Shown in pieces: positions 31,733 to 40,977 of a DNA stretch of 64,000 bases (position 1 is its first letter; each line of letters opens with the position of its first letter). Below the pieces are notes generated by a model. It was given only the letters and a program-made list of their open reading frames with translations, was not told the DNA's origin and searched no databases. The DNA comes from Roseibium suaedae (GTDB lineage: Bacteria; Pseudomonadota; Alphaproteobacteria; Rhizobiales; Stappiaceae): assembly GCF_900142725.1 (NCBI RefSeq), contig NZ_FRBW01000003.1, forward strand, positions 124,001-188,000, read 5' to 3'. A program made the position numbers and the translations under genes.

Positions 31733-32188
31733 TCAGTCGGCGGCTTCGATGCGGACGTGAAAGCTTCCATTCCGGATCAGCGCATCGATCGGTCCGTCGA
31801 ACTCTCCAAGCCTGACAAGGCCTCGAGAGCTCTGGAACGGCTTATAGAAGATCGCCAGATTGCCCCACGGCGCATAAAGCGTGATGTCTCCGGTCTTCGG
31901 AGCGTAGCTTGCCGGCGCACCGGTGGTGTCAAGCTCGCGGGGAAGGTCCGCGACCTTTTCGATGCCGTGGTAATCAGTCAGCGTCAGGTCGAGAGGCAGA
32001 AGCGCCGCGAAATCCCGGCCAGCGGGCGTGTCGTCAAGCGTTGCCGGAAGCGCCTGGCCTTCGATGATTATCCTGATGCTGGTCATAGCTGGCTCACTCG
32101 TTGGTTCGGTTGCATTTCCCGGAATATCCGGACCAGCTAGAAGGAGTGCGAACGACAGAATGACTGTACCTGTTTTGAAAACTGACAT
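31733..32188 (-). CDS. Exported cyclophilin-like fold protein
   Basis: From ATG 32188 the protein has about 151 residues. A signal peptide (MSVFKTGTVILSFALLLAG) precedes a domain like the small cyclophilin-like proteins: IRIIIEGQALPATLDDTPAG, FAALLPLDLTLTDYHGIEKV and PKTGDITLYAPWGNLAIFYK. It is probably periplasmic. Such proteins are often encoded beside oxidoreductases and LysR regulators; their role is not established. It is the first gene of the leftward operon, and its upstream region holds two LysR-type palindromes. Confidence 0.75.
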   Translation of the reverse strand: MSVFKTGTVILSFALLLAGPDIPGNATEPTSEPAMTSIRIIIEGQALPATLDDTPAGRDFAALLPLDLTLTDYHGIEKVADLPRELDTTGAPASYAPKTGDITLYAPWGNLAIFYKPFQSSRGLVRLGEFDGPIDALIRNGSFHVRIEAAD

Positions 32189-32266
32189 TTCGTATTCCTC
32201 CCTTCCGCTGGTCACAATCTAAGCGATCAGGCGGAAACGATAAGGCCTCTTCTTGCACTGCCTCTC

Positions 32267-32281
32267 ATGAACCGGGCTCAT
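32267..32281. promoter_or_regulatory. LysR-type operator candidate 1
   Basis: ATGAACCGGGCTCAT is an inverted repeat matching ATGAR-N5-YTCAT, with T-N11-A spacing as in LysR boxes. It is 79 bp upstream of the cyclophilin-like start. Confidence 0.65.
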
Positions 32282-32395
32282 GAATCTCTGTTCGAGCCTC
32301 GTTTCGGTTCGTAAGTACAAATCTCTCCTTCTGACGTCGCCAGGTGGCACCATCCGCGTGTGCCCATCCTTGTTAAAGGTCAACCGTCTGCGGTT

Positions 32396-32410
32396 ATGAG
32401 TGGTCCTCAT
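32396..32410. promoter_or_regulatory. LysR-type operator candidate 2
   Basis: ATGAGTGGTCCTCAT is an exact ATGAR-N5-YTCAT palindrome about 100 bp upstream of the first cupin gene. Confidence 0.65.
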
Positions 32411-32510
32411 GACTGCTTGCGAAGAAGGCAGCATTATCCGAGAGCGGGCTCTCCCTACGTTATGACGGCAGGCCGAAAGGCCGCCTCACAACTGATGGAG
32501 ACGACCTGAC

Positions 32511-32966
32511 ATGAAACGTACAATCACCGTGCTCGCGCTTATCCTTTCCGCTTCGGCTGCGTTCGCGCAATCGGTTGAGATCACCCGCCACCCAGATCGT
32601 GCGGGTATGACCGGATCGGCCGACTGGTTCACAGGGACTGCTTATGTCTCGCCGGTTTTCGGGCCGAACATGAACGATGTCAGCGCGGGTGAAGTAACCT
32701 TTCTGCCCGGCGCGCGCTCGGCCTGGCACACCCACCCTGGTGGCCAGATGCTTGTCGTGACGCATGGAACCGGCTGGACCCAGGAACGCGGCCAGGAAAA
32801 ACAGGTGATCCGTGCCGGTGACGTCGTCTGGTGCCCACCGGACGTGGAGCACTGGCACGGCGCGACCGATACCACGTCGATGACCCACTACGCCATTCAG
32901 GCGAATGTCGACGGGTCTGCCGTGACATGGGGAGCACATGTCACGGATGAAGAATATGGCAAATAA
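32511..32966 (+). CDS. Exported cupin-domain protein, (R)-mandelonitrile-lyase-like
   Basis: This 151-residue protein has a signal peptide (MKRTITVLALILSASAAFAQ) and a single cupin barrel. The first metal motif is GARSAWHTHPGGQMLVVTHG and the second is DVVWCPPDVEHWHGATD, together giving the His/Glu/Gln set of Mn- or Fe-dependent cupins. The ADWFTGTAYVSPVF stretch marks the subgroup that includes (R)-mandelonitrile lyase-like enzymes. A cytosolic paralog lies at 36542-36937. It overlaps the next gene by 29 nt. Actual substrate is unknown. Confidence 0.85.
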   Translation: MKRTITVLALILSASAAFAQSVEITRHPDRAGMTGSADWFTGTAYVSPVFGPNMNDVSAGEVTFLPGARSAWHTHPGGQMLVVTHGTGWTQERGQEKQVIRAGDVVWCPPDVEHWHGATDTTSMTHYAIQANVDGSAVTWGAHVTDEEYGK

Positions 32967-33966
32967 TCTCGTCACCCTCCTGCGCGGCCTTTTCATGGCC
33001 GCGCTTCTTCCAGTCGCGGCGGAGGCTTCCGAGACAGTTCGGCCGGATCTCGACTACCCTTGGGACATCGAAGCCCATGACGATGCAATCTACATCACCG
33101 AGAAGGCCGGCACCCTCGGCCTACTCGAGAACGGCGTCTTCACCCGGTTCCCGGTGGAGACCTCCGCACCGATCCTGAACGACCGCGGTGGAGGCCTTAT
33201 GGGCCTTGCGCTGCGCCCCGACTTCGCCGAGACCGGCCGCGTCGTGCTGTATCACCATACAGGCACACCAGACGAGCGCAGAAACCGCGTTATCGAGGCG
33301 GAACTTCGGGACGGTACATGGCAGGAGACCCGCGTTCTGCTCGACGGCATCCCGGGACATCCGCTCTACAACGGCGGCCGGGTCGCCTTCGGGCCGGATG
33401 GCATGCTTTACATCACCACGGGTTGGACCGAAAACCATGCGCGACCGCAGGATCTCAACAGCCTTGCAGGCAAGATCCTCCGCCTGACGCCGGATGGCAA
33501 AATCCCGTCGGACAATCCTTATCCGAACTCCCCAGTCTGGTCTCTGGGGCATCGCAACCCGCAAGGCCTGACGTGGGATGCTTCCGGTCAACTCTTTGCT
33601 GCCGAGCACGGACAGTCCGGACACGACGAAGTGAACCGGATCGAGCGGGGCGGCAACTATGGCTGGCCATTGATCCAGGGAGATGAGACCGGCGAAGGAA
33701 TGCAGGTTCCATTCGCCCATTCGGGCGGCAGTACCTGGGCACCTTCCGGATTGACATGGGACGGCAGCAGGTTGCTTCTCGCCGGATTGCGGGCTGGCGG
33801 CATTCTTGAAATCGGTGCGAACGGCGGCGTCTCGGAAGCGTATCGGGTCGGAGAACGTATTCGCGACGTGCTCGTCGTGGACAGGTCGGTCTACGCGATC
33901 ACCAGCAACCGGTCGCCGCGCCGGGACGGTGCATCGAAAGACCGGCTGATCCGGCTGGCTCCGTGA
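32938..33966 (+). CDS. Periplasmic PQQ-type sugar dehydrogenase (YliI/Asd-like)
   Basis: This 342-residue beta-propeller protein has a signal peptide (LVTLLRGLFMAALLPVAAEA) and the soluble-glucose-dehydrogenase pattern: LDYPWDIEAHDDAIYITEKA, GGRVAFGPDGMLYITTG, SLGHRNPQGLTW and AEHGQSGHDEVNRIERGGNYGWP. Such enzymes oxidise aldoses with pyrroloquinoline quinone. It is slightly shorter than typical members (about 370-400 aa). The gene start is ambiguous between 32938 and 32953 because it overlaps the cupin gene. No PQQ biosynthesis genes are in this window. Confidence 0.85.
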   Translation: MSRMKNMANNLVTLLRGLFMAALLPVAAEASETVRPDLDYPWDIEAHDDAIYITEKAGTLGLLENGVFTRFPVETSAPILNDRGGGLMGLALRPDFAETGRVVLYHHTGTPDERRNRVIEAELRDGTWQETRVLLDGIPGHPLYNGGRVAFGPDGMLYITTGWTENHARPQDLNSLAGKILRLTPDGKIPSDNPYPNSPVWSLGHRNPQGLTWDASGQLFAAEHGQSGHDEVNRIERGGNYGWPLIQGDETGEGMQVPFAHSGGSTWAPSGLTWDGSRLLLAGLRAGGILEIGANGGVSEAYRVGERIRDVLVVDRSVYAITSNRSPRRDGASKDRLIRLAP

Positions 33967-33986
33967 TTGCATAATCCATGGACCTC

Positions 33987-34001
33987 ATGAGCCCTGGACA
34001 T
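33987..34001. promoter_or_regulatory. Weak LysR-type operator candidate 3
   Basis: ATGAGCCCTGGACAT keeps the left half and the T-N11-A spacing of the motif but has two mismatches on the right. It is 20 bp before the lysR-type gene, the usual place for autoregulation. Confidence 0.35.
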
Positions 34002-34021
34002 ATATTTGAGGGAGACCAGTT

Positions 34022-34951
34022 ATGATTCTGGACGATCAGACCAGGGCCTCCCTCATGCTCCGCGAAAACATCAACGACCTCATCGCACTTGCTGCCGTTG
34101 CCGAAGAACGCAGTTTCACACGCGCGGCCGCACGGCTGAACGTATCCCAGTCCGCGCTGAGCCATACGATCAAAGGCCTGGAACAAAGGTTGGGGCTTCG
34201 TCTTCTGACACGGACAACCCGCTCTGTCGCGCCGACGCTGGAAGGCGAGGACCTGCTCGCTACATTGAATCCCTGCCTTGAGAAAATCGAGGCCAGACTT
34301 CAGGCGTTGAACGACGCCCGAGACCAGCCAACGGGAACCGTCCGGATCGTAGCAACCGAATACGCCATTGAGTCCCTGCTCTGGCCAAAGCTTGCTCCCG
34401 CGCTCAAAACCTATCCATTGGTCAATGTCGAATTTATCATGGACTACGGCTACACCGATCTTGCCGACGCACAATGCGATGCTGGCGTCCGCTACGGCGA
34501 ACAAGTCAGCGACGGAATGATTTCCATGAGGATCGGCCCCGATGAACGAATGATCTGTGTCGGCGCTCCGGACTATTTCAAAGGAGCTGGAATTCCAGAG
34601 ACGCCTCACGATCTCGTTGATCACCAATGCGTCAACCTGCGCCTTTCCACGCATGGCGCCCTTTACGCCTGGGAGTTCGAAGACGAAGAAGGCAATGAAA
34701 TCCGGATCAAGGTGAAAGGCCAGGCCTGTTTCAACACCATCAATCCGGTGATGCGTGCGGCCATTGACGGGAACGGTTTGGCTCTGGTTCCCGAGCGGAT
34801 GGCCGAAACGCATCTTGCCGCGGGAGCATTGCAGCTTTGCCTCGAGGGTTTCTCCCCCTTCTTTCCCGGGTTTCATCTGTACTATCCGAGCCGTCAACGC
34901 CCGTCTTTCGCGTTTCAGGTTGTGCTGGATTGCTTACGAGAGCGTGGGTGA
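34022..34951 (+). CDS. LysR-family transcriptional regulator (module 1)
   Basis: This 309-residue LTTR has an N-terminal winged HTH (SFTRAAARLNVSQSALSHTI, then LEQRLGLRLLTRTTRSVAPT) and a periplasmic-binding-protein-like effector domain from about residue 95. It belongs to the AaeR/DsdC-like group that ends in a region like FHLYYPSRQRPSFAFQVVLD. GGGAG lies just before ATG 34022. It is in line with the PQQ gene and is followed by the carboxymuconolactone-decarboxylase-like gene. It is the likely reader of the ATGAR-N5-YTCAT sites. A paralog is at 42682-43575. Confidence 0.9.
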   Translation: MILDDQTRASLMLRENINDLIALAAVAEERSFTRAAARLNVSQSALSHTIKGLEQRLGLRLLTRTTRSVAPTLEGEDLLATLNPCLEKIEARLQALNDARDQPTGTVRIVATEYAIESLLWPKLAPALKTYPLVNVEFIMDYGYTDLADAQCDAGVRYGEQVSDGMISMRIGPDERMICVGAPDYFKGAGIPETPHDLVDHQCVNLRLSTHGALYAWEFEDEEGNEIRIKVKGQACFNTINPVMRAAIDGNGLALVPERMAETHLAAGALQLCLEGFSPFFPGFHLYYPSRQRPSFAFQVVLDCLRERG

Positions 34952-34957
34952 GCATTC

Positions 34958-34972
34958 ATGAGGTCCGATCAT
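34958..34972. promoter_or_regulatory. LysR-type operator candidate 4
   Basis: ATGAGGTCCGATCAT fits the motif with one mismatch (A for Y). It lies 90 bp upstream of the carboxymuconolactone-decarboxylase-like gene. Confidence 0.5.
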
Positions 34973-35062
34973 GATTGCCTTGAGGGGGCAGGTTATTAAG
35001 CTTTCCCCGAAGTGCTCCAAATTAAGCGGGTAGATGCCCCCTTCGCTTAATAGGAGCTCCCG

Positions 35063-35824
35063 ATGAAGACGTTTCTCGCCGCCACAGGTGTTGCGCTGAT
35101 TGCCGGAACCGCTGCCGCCCAGGATGCTGCAACGACCCTTCCAACGGCCGTCGGCCGCGTCGCCCCGGCCCTTGACGCTTACTCAAAGGACGATCTGTTC
35201 GGTTCCGTTTGGAACGGTGCGGAATTGTCGATGCGCGACCGCGCGCTGGTTACCTTCGCAGCCCTCATGACCCGTCACGAAACGGGTAATCTTGGAGCCC
35301 ATATCGCTCTCGCCCTCGATGCCGGCGTCACTCCGGCGGAAATCTCCGAGACAATCACCCATCTTGCCTTCTATACCGGATGGGGCAATGCCACAGCTGC
35401 CGCTGAAGCCGCTGCCCCCGTTTTCGAGGAACGCGGCATCGCGAGTACGGATCTTCCCGTTGCCGACCCGGAACTGCTTCCGCTCAACGAGGAGGCCGAG
35501 GCTGCCCGGGAAGAATTCGTCAGCGGAACTTACGGATCCGTCAGCAAAGGCGTTGTCGACAATACCCGCGAACTCCTGTTTCGCGATCTCTGGCTGCGCC
35601 CGGACCTCGCGCCACGCGACCGTAGCCTCGTGACCGTTGCAGCTCTGATCGCCGCGGGTCAGCCTGAACAGATGACGTTCCATCTCAACCGGGCAATGGA
35701 CAACGGCCTGACACAGACTGAGGCTGGCGCCATGTTGTCTCATTTGGCCTTCTACACCGGATGGCCAAAAGTGTTCTCCGCCTTGCCGGTGGCCAAGGCC
35801 GTCTTCGAGCAACGCGCACAGTGA
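35063..35824 (+). CDS. Exported tandem carboxymuconolactone-decarboxylase-like (AhpD-fold) protein
   Basis: This 253-residue protein has a signal peptide (MKTFLAATGVALIAGTAAAQ) followed by two CMD/AhpD-type helical repeats. The first is SMRDRALVTFAALMTRHETG with IALALDAGVTPAEISETITH; the second is APRDRSLVTVAALIAAGQPE with LNRAMDNGLTQTEAGAMLSH. The redox CxxC of AhpD is absent, so it is nearer to decarboxylase-type members. The periplasmic location is unusual for decarboxylases of cytosolic catabolism. AGGAG precedes the start. The substrate is unknown. Confidence 0.85.
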   Translation: MKTFLAATGVALIAGTAAAQDAATTLPTAVGRVAPALDAYSKDDLFGSVWNGAELSMRDRALVTFAALMTRHETGNLGAHIALALDAGVTPAEISETITHLAFYTGWGNATAAAEAAAPVFEERGIASTDLPVADPELLPLNEEAEAAREEFVSGTYGSVSKGVVDNTRELLFRDLWLRPDLAPRDRSLVTVAALIAAGQPEQMTFHLNRAMDNGLTQTEAGAMLSHLAFYTGWPKVFSALPVAKAVFEQRAQ

Positions 35825-35873
35825 CCACTTCCTGCGGGGCTAGCCCCCGCCGGACAACCGTCAGGATCATGAC

Positions 35874-36512
35874 ATGAAAATCGGCATTCTGGGATCAGGC
35901 CTCATGGGTGGAAAGCTCGGGCGCCTTTGGGCCGGATGCGGGCATGACGTAACCTTCGCCTACTCTAGGAGCACCTCAAAGCTCGAACGCCTTGCCCGTG
36001 AGGCGGGAGCCGCGCATGGCTCGGTGGCAGACGCCGTAGAGGACGCGGACGCGTTGCTCCTCGCTGTTCACTGGTCCCGAGTGGAAGATGTTCTTGCCAA
36101 GGCGGGAGATCTGTCTGGCGCGGTCGTTTTGAATTGCTGTGTTCCCCTTGACCTGTCCAACACGGATCTTGTTGTCGGCACCACCACATCCGGAGCCGAG
36201 GAACTCGCCGCCATGCGTCCGGATGCCCGCTGGGTCTCCTGTTTCAACACGATTCCCTCTGAGGCTTTCATGCCAGTGTTTTTGAGCAAGGAGAAGACGC
36301 CACGCCCTCAGGTCCTAACTTATGGCGACGATGCCGGCGCGAAGGAAGTCGCCGCCCGTCTGATCCGGGATATCGGGTTTGAACCGCTGGAAGCCGGTTC
36401 CCTCCGCATGGGGCGTTTTGTCGAGCCGTTCGCCATGGCGACCGCGGAACTAGCCTACAGCCAGCCGGGCGGCCCCGCCCTCACCTACCGTTTTGAAAAA
36501 CTACGCGCTTGA
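35874..36512 (+). CDS. NADPH-dependent F420-reductase-like oxidoreductase
   Basis: This 212-residue Rossmann protein begins [20 protein letters not shown] with the GxGxxG dinucleotide motif. It continues with [20 protein letters not shown] and the DALLLAVHW and [11 protein letters not shown] segments characteristic of the NADP oxidoreductase/F420-reductase family. In bacteria without F420 these act on other substrates. It lies 49 bp after the CMD-like gene and just before the cytosolic cupin gene, so all three are probably cotranscribed. Confidence 0.8.
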   Translation: MKIGILGSGLMGGKLGRLWAGCGHDVTFAYSRSTSKLERLAREAGAAHGSVADAVEDADALLLAVHWSRVEDVLAKAGDLSGAVVLNCCVPLDLSNTDLVVGTTTSGAEELAAMRPDARWVSCFNTIPSEAFMPVFLSKEKTPRPQVLTYGDDAGAKEVAARLIRDIGFEPLEAGSLRMGRFVEPFAMATAELAYSQPGGPALTYRFEKLRA

Positions 36513-36541
36513 TCGCGTCGCAACCTAAAAGGAGTTACGAA

Positions 36542-36937
36542 ATGAAAATCATCAAATCCGGCACCAACGCGTCCGTGAAGGGTCCTGACGACTGGTTTAC
36601 GGGCACTGTCCGTGTGGATCCGCTCTTTGCCGCGGAAGAACCCGGCCGCACCAGCGGTGCCCATGTCACCTTCGAACCCGGCGCGCGGACCGCGTGGCAT
36701 ACCCATCCTGCTGGACAAACACTGATCGTCACCTTCGGCCGTGGCCGGGTTCAGCGCGAGGGCGGTCCCATCGAAGAAATTTCGCAGGGTGACGTCGTCT
36801 GGTTTCCGGCCGAGGAAAAACATTGGCACGGGGCGGCAACCGATACCGCGATGAGCCACATCGCGATCCAAGAGAGCATCAACGGTACGCCAGTCACCTG
36901 GATGGAGAAGGTTTCAGACGAAGACTACAACGGCTGA
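36542..36937 (+). CDS. Cytosolic cupin-domain protein, paralog of the exported cupin
   Basis: From ATG 36542 (AAAGGAG 8 nt upstream) the protein has 131 residues and no signal peptide. It shares the [14 protein letters not shown] opening, the [20 protein letters not shown] metal motif and the [15 protein letters not shown] second motif with the exported cupin at 32511-32966. Both end in a similar [21 protein letters not shown] tail. It is probably a metal-dependent lyase or isomerase of the (R)-mandelonitrile-lyase-like group. A terminator follows. Confidence 0.85.
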   Translation: MKIIKSGTNASVKGPDDWFTGTVRVDPLFAAEEPGRTSGAHVTFEPGARTAWHTHPAGQTLIVTFGRGRVQREGGPIEEISQGDVVWFPAEEKHWHGAATDTAMSHIAIQESINGTPVTWMEKVSDEDYNG

Positions 36938-36956
36938 TCCGATAGCTGCATTGATG

Positions 36957-36986
36957 AACGCCGGGCAACCTGACCCGGCGTTTTTC
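36957..36986 (+). terminator. Rho-independent terminator after the second cupin gene
   Basis: ACGCCGGG and CCCGGCGT pair around an 8-nt loop, followed by a T-run. It lies 20 nt past the stop codon. Confidence 0.85.
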
Positions 36987-37209
36987 GTCATATCCTATCG
37001 CGGGTGAAGACGTAGTCGTTCGATTCCTGCGGGACGTGACAGGATTCACGGGATCCGCTTTTCTCATCGGATTTGACGGTTCCATCAGGAACACTCCTGC
37101 GAGTGCAGGAAAAGTCCATCTGATCTGATGGCACTTACTCCGATTTGTTCTTGATCCAGAATATCCCTTTGACTGTCCTTCGATTAGCACCGCGTATTCA
37201 TTGCCGAAG

Positions 37210-37224
37210 ATGAAGACACTTCAT
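37210..37224. promoter_or_regulatory. LysR-type operator candidate 5
   Basis: ATGAAGACACTTCAT is an exact match to ATGAR-N5-YTCAT and in fact a longer palindrome (GATGAAG-ACA-CTTCATC). Confidence 0.65.
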
Positions 37225-37245
37225 CAATCCGCCCTCAGGCCGCTC

Positions 37246-37260
37246 ATGAGTGTGGCTCAT
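37246..37260. promoter_or_regulatory. LysR-type operator candidate 6
   Basis: ATGAGTGTGGCTCAT is an exact match, 22 bp from the previous site and 117 bp before the RibD-like gene. Paired sites fit tetrameric LysR binding. Confidence 0.65.
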
Positions 37261-37376
37261 CGGTGATAGAGAACTTCGGTGTATTCCGCGGAAGGTGCGG
37301 GGCATTTATCTTTTCGGCAATGACCCGGGCAAGCGATCAGCGCTGCCCTCCAACAATCAAAAATTTTCGAGTTCCT

Positions 37377-38069
37377 ATGTCCCCGCCCCCCTCACGCCCG
37401 CACATCATTTGCCATATGGCCACTTCTCTGGACGGACGCCTGCGCGTGGAGCGCTGGCCATGCTCTGACATGGAAGTTCTCGCAACTTACGAAGAACTTT
37501 CGGTTCGTTTCGATGCGGACGGATGGATCGTCGGGCGCAAGACGATGGAACATCACGTTGCCTCCGGAGAACCGAATATTGCCCCCGGCCCAAAGCATCG
37601 CGCCGATCATGTGGCTTCCGGGGTCTCTGGACAGATTGCAGTCTGCTTCGACAGACAAGGACGCCTGCGGCCGGAAACTGGCGAGATCGACGGCGATCAC
37701 CTGGTGCTCGTCTTGTCCGACCGTGCATCCGACGACCATGTAGATTTTCTTGTCGCGCGGGGCGTTTCCGTATTTTTTGCGGGGCCCGAAGGAAACGACA
37801 TCGGCGATGCCCTGGTGCGTGTCCGCAGTGCCTTTGGAACGGAACGTCTGCTGCTGGAGGGCGGAGGCGTGATCAACGGGGCTTTCCTCGAAGCGGATCT
37901 GATCGACGAAACAAGCACCCTGGTCTTCCCGGTCGTCGACGCGGAGCAAGGATCACCTTCCATCTATGAAAACACCCGCAAGGGGCGCGCGCGCCAACTT
38001 GAGCTCCTGTCTGCCCACACACTTGATGGAGGCATTGTCTGGCTCCGTCACAGGGTGGTTCGCGGATGA
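37377..38069 (+). CDS. RibD C-terminal-like (dihydrofolate-reductase-fold) NADPH reductase
   Basis: The preferred start at 37377 gives 230 residues. The N-terminus HIICHMATSLDGRLRVERWP and the later LLLEGGGVINGAFLEADLID are hallmarks of the RibD C-terminal reductase fold, with NADPH contacts in the GGG segment. Stand-alone members are found in drug-resistance and reductive detoxification contexts, not only riboflavin synthesis; no other riboflavin gene is here. Its last codons overlap the start of the MFS gene by 4 nt. Confidence 0.8.
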   Translation: MSPPPSRPHIICHMATSLDGRLRVERWPCSDMEVLATYEELSVRFDADGWIVGRKTMEHHVASGEPNIAPGPKHRADHVASGVSGQIAVCFDRQGRLRPETGEIDGDHLVLVLSDRASDDHVDFLVARGVSVFFAGPEGNDIGDALVRVRSAFGTERLLLEGGGVINGAFLEADLIDETSTLVFPVVDAEQGSPSIYENTRKGRARQLELLSAHTLDGGIVWLRHRVVRG

Positions 38070-39454
38070 AGCCTGTAATGAAACATACCATGGCCGATGA
38101 AATGCCTGGCGCCGAGCGAGGTGCACTCTCAATTATCGCCTCGGCGACGTTCCTTGCGCTGGTCGTCTTCACCGCGCCGCTGACCACGCTCGATTCAATG
38201 ACCGACGCCCTTCGGCTCACCCCGGATGCGCAAGCCTGGATCATGAGCGGCATGCCCCTGGGCGCTGCCTGCGGATTGCTGACCGCTGGTGCAATCGGCG
38301 ACACGCTCGGACGCAAGCGGACTTTTGTTGGCGGTCTCTGGCTGACGGTGGTGTCATCCGTCGCCGCCGCCCTTGCGCCCGACGGGACTTTTCTCATCGC
38401 GATGCGCGTCATCCAGGGATTTGGCAGCGCCGGCATCATGGCCTGCGGTCTGGGTCTTCTCGGTCAGATCTTTCATGGGGAGTCCCGGCGACATGCCGCC
38501 GCGATCTGGGCCGCCTCTCTCGGCGGCGGTGTCGCCGCAGGACCGATCATCGCGTCGCTGCTCCTGTCCGCTGGTGGCTGGCAGGGCATTCACTGGCTTA
38601 TCGCGCTCGTTTCTGCTGGCCTTGCCGTAGCGGCGGCAGCCCGTCTTCCCGAGAGCCCGCGAAGCGGTGAGAAGGTCGACATCGCCGGAAGTGTCCTGCT
38701 GATGACGGGTCTCGGCTGCCTTCTTGCCGCCCTGACCGAAGCGCGCGTCGGGGAAGCTGCCATGGTCGCCACGCTCTGCGTGGCGGGCGTCGTACTCGTC
38801 CTCCTGTTCGTGGTCGTCGAGACTCGCGTGAAAAACCCGATCCTCACGCTGGATCTTTTCCGGGACATGAATTTCACCGGCGCCACGCTTGCCGCCTTTG
38901 CCTCCGGCGCCGGTGTCCTCGCCCTCATGTCCATGGTTCCGACAGTACTGGTCCGAGGCCTTGGCAAAGGCCCGCTATTTGCTGCGATCGTTCTGGTCAC
39001 CTGGTCCGGGCTGACGGTGGTCGCTGCCCTTTGTGCGCGCTTTCTGCCGCACCGGTTCTCATCCCGGCAACGGGTGATTTGGTCCATTCTCGGCTGCGCG
39101 TTTGCCCAATTCCTGCTGATCTTTGCAGATGACGGCTGGACCTGGGCGGCTGTCCTTCCCGGGCTCGTCCTCGCCGGGATCTCCAACGGCATCCTGAACG
39201 CATCCCTTGGCCACGAAGCGGTGCAGACCGTGCCGCTCGAGCGTACCGCGATGGGATCCGCCGCCAACAACACGGCGCGCTATCTCGGCTCAGCCATCGG
39301 CATCGCCATGGTCTCGCTCCTGATTTCCGAGCCCACTGTTGAAGGCTTGTTTGCCGGATGGCATGTCGCGGTTCTTGCGAGCACGGCAATAAGCCTGTTT
39401 GGCGTCGGGGCAATGCTGTTTGTGGCCAGACGTGGTGCGGAAGGGCCTTCCTGA
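38066..39454 (+). CDS. MFS exporter, DHA2 (14-TM) type
   Basis: This 462-residue multispanning protein has motif A-like DTLGRKRTFVGGLW after TM2 and a GGGVAAGPIIASLL segment corresponding to antiporter motif C. Hydrophobic helices continue to the C-terminus with the QTVPLERTAMGSAANNTARYLG loop. Proton-driven export of small organics is expected. It is coupled by a 4-nt overlap to the RibD-like gene, so both respond to the same control region with two LysR-type sites. Confidence 0.85.
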   Translation: MKPVMKHTMADEMPGAERGALSIIASATFLALVVFTAPLTTLDSMTDALRLTPDAQAWIMSGMPLGAACGLLTAGAIGDTLGRKRTFVGGLWLTVVSSVAAALAPDGTFLIAMRVIQGFGSAGIMACGLGLLGQIFHGESRRHAAAIWAASLGGGVAAGPIIASLLLSAGGWQGIHWLIALVSAGLAVAAAARLPESPRSGEKVDIAGSVLLMTGLGCLLAALTEARVGEAAMVATLCVAGVVLVLLFVVVETRVKNPILTLDLFRDMNFTGATLAAFASGAGVLALMSMVPTVLVRGLGKGPLFAAIVLVTWSGLTVVAALCARFLPHRFSSRQRVIWSILGCAFAQFLLIFADDGWTWAAVLPGLVLAGISNGILNASLGHEAVQTVPLERTAMGSAANNTARYLGSAIGIAMVSLLISEPTVEGLFAGWHVAVLASTAISLFGVGAMLFVARRGAEGPS

Positions 39455-39783
39455 AATGGCCTGGCCGGAGACCCTGCTCGACCCCAGGCATATTCCTGAA
39501 CAGCTCTCATGATCGGCAGGTCATTTGCCCGCTCAATCTCAGTCCTCTCTCCCACTACATGAAGGTCGAGAGAACCATAGAGAAGAAACAAGAACCTGCG
39601 CCGTTATTTGGCGATCCGGACAATTGACCGTGTCACGAACCTGAACGCAGGCACCTCTCACTTTTCCGAGAAATTATCGAGCGGTTTCGGCGCCCCACCT
39701 CAAGTCCGAAGCCAACGGCGCCGCAGTGCCTGCACAAAAGCAATTTGCGTGTTGGCTGCGCATTGCTCCTGAAAGGTTGAACA
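39455..39783. other. Intergenic stretch before the second MFS gene
   Basis: These 329 bp hold no gene. The segment ATGATCGGCAGGTCAT near 39509 resembles the LysR-type motif but with the spacer one base too long. GAAAGG precedes the next start codon. Confidence 0.4.
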
Positions 39784-40977
39784 ATGACATCTCGAGAACC
39801 AGGCTTCACCAACCGTATGAATTGGCCACTCCTGGCGCTTGGATTGAGCGCTTTTGGCATCGGCACGGCGGAATTCGCGCCTATGGGGCTTCTGCCGTCG
39901 ATTGCGGACGGCATCGACGTGTCCATACCTGCCGCCGGTCAACTTGTCACCGCCTACGCGATCGGCGTGATGGTCGGAGCTCCTATCCTGACCCTGTCGC
40001 TCGCTCGGTTCAGCCGCAAGTCGGCATTGCTAGGCCTCATGGTGATTTTCATTCTCGGGAATTTGTTTTCGGCACTTGCACCGGAGTACTGGTCCTTGCT
40101 AACCGGCCGTGTTGTCACAAGCCTCAGTCAGGGCGCCTTCTTCGGTTTCGGAGCGGTCGTCGCAATGTCGGTCGTCCCGCGCCACCGTCAGGCAAGCGCC
40201 ATCGCGACCATGTTCATGGGGCTCAGCATAGCAAACATCATCGGAGTTCCCGCTTCTTCGTGGCTGGGACAGACGATTGGTTGGCGCGCTCCCTTTGCTG
40301 GAATGGTTCTGCTTGGCTTGCTTTCGTTCGTCTCCCTCTACTTCGCCCTGCCGAATGACGGCCGGGGCGAACGTCCGAGTGTTCGGTCCGAACTCGCAGC
40401 GATGGTGCAGCCGCACGTCCTGGCAAACATTGCAACGACGGTCTTGTTCGCAGGCGCCTTCTTCACCGTTTACACTTACATTGCCCCCATCTTGAAGACC
40501 GGAAGCGGAGTGTCCGACGGTTTCGTCACATTCGCGCTGCTTGCAATCGGCGTCGGTCTAACCGCGGGCAACTGGATCGGCGGACGTCTAGCGGATTGGT
40601 CCCTCTCTGGCGCGACGCTCGTTTCACTCGCAGCGCTCACCCTCACGACGCTTGCCATCGCCTGGTTTGCCCCCTTCCCGGAAGCCATCGGCGTCGTCCT
40701 CGTTCTCTGGGCAACTTCGGCCTTTGCAGCAGTGCCGGCACTCCAGATGCAGGTGATGCGCTCGGCTTCCGGAGCCCCGACGCTCGCGGCCGCCCTCAAC
40801 ATCGCCGCCTTCAACCTCGGCAATGCCATCGGCGCGGGCCTGGGTGGCGGTATCATTGGCGCAGGTTACGAGTTCGGCGCCGTTCCTGTGGTTGGCGCGG
40901 TGCTCGCGGGCGCAAGCATTGCGATCGTCGCAGCGGTCTCGATGCCGTTCGTACGCGCTCAGACAGAGGCGGAATGA
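39784..40977 (+). CDS. MFS exporter, DHA1 (12-TM, AraJ/YdhP-like) type
   Basis: This 397-residue protein begins with LLALGLSAFGIGTAEFAPMG, the pattern of the AraJ-like sugar/drug efflux subgroup. It continues with GQLVTAYAIGVMVGAPILTL and RFSRKSALLGLMVIF (motif A region). Twelve hydrophobic helices are predicted. The substrate is unknown. It is transcribed rightward in the middle of the metabolic block with no regulator adjacent, and the following 453 bp are gene-free. Confidence 0.85.
   Translation: MTSREPGFTNRMNWPLLALGLSAFGIGTAEFAPMGLLPSIADGIDVSIPAAGQLVTAYAIGVMVGAPILTLSLARFSRKSALLGLMVIFILGNLFSALAPEYWSLLTGRVVTSLSQGAFFGFGAVVAMSVVPRHRQASAIATMFMGLSIANIIGVPASSWLGQTIGWRAPFAGMVLLGLLSFVSLYFALPNDGRGERPSVRSELAAMVQPHVLANIATTVLFAGAFFTVYTYIAPILKTGSGVSDGFVTFALLAIGVGLTAGNWIGGRLADWSLSGATLVSLAALTLTTLAIAWFAPFPEAIGVVLVLWATSAFAAVPALQMQVMRSASGAPTLAAALNIAAFNLGNAIGAGLGGGIIGAGYEFGAVPVVGAVLAGASIAIVAAVSMPFVRAQTEAE

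Larger units (their letters stand above)
32189..32510. other. Divergent control region with two LysR-type palindromes
   Basis: This 322-bp region lies between the leftward cyclophilin-like operon and the rightward cupin operon. It holds two exact ATGAR-N5-YTCAT sites, annotated separately, and no gene. Confidence 0.7.
36938..37376. other. Intergenic control region with a terminator and two LysR-type sites
   Basis: These 439 bp carry the cupin terminator on the left and two exact ATGAR-N5-YTCAT palindromes on the right. No gene is supported. Confidence 0.7.
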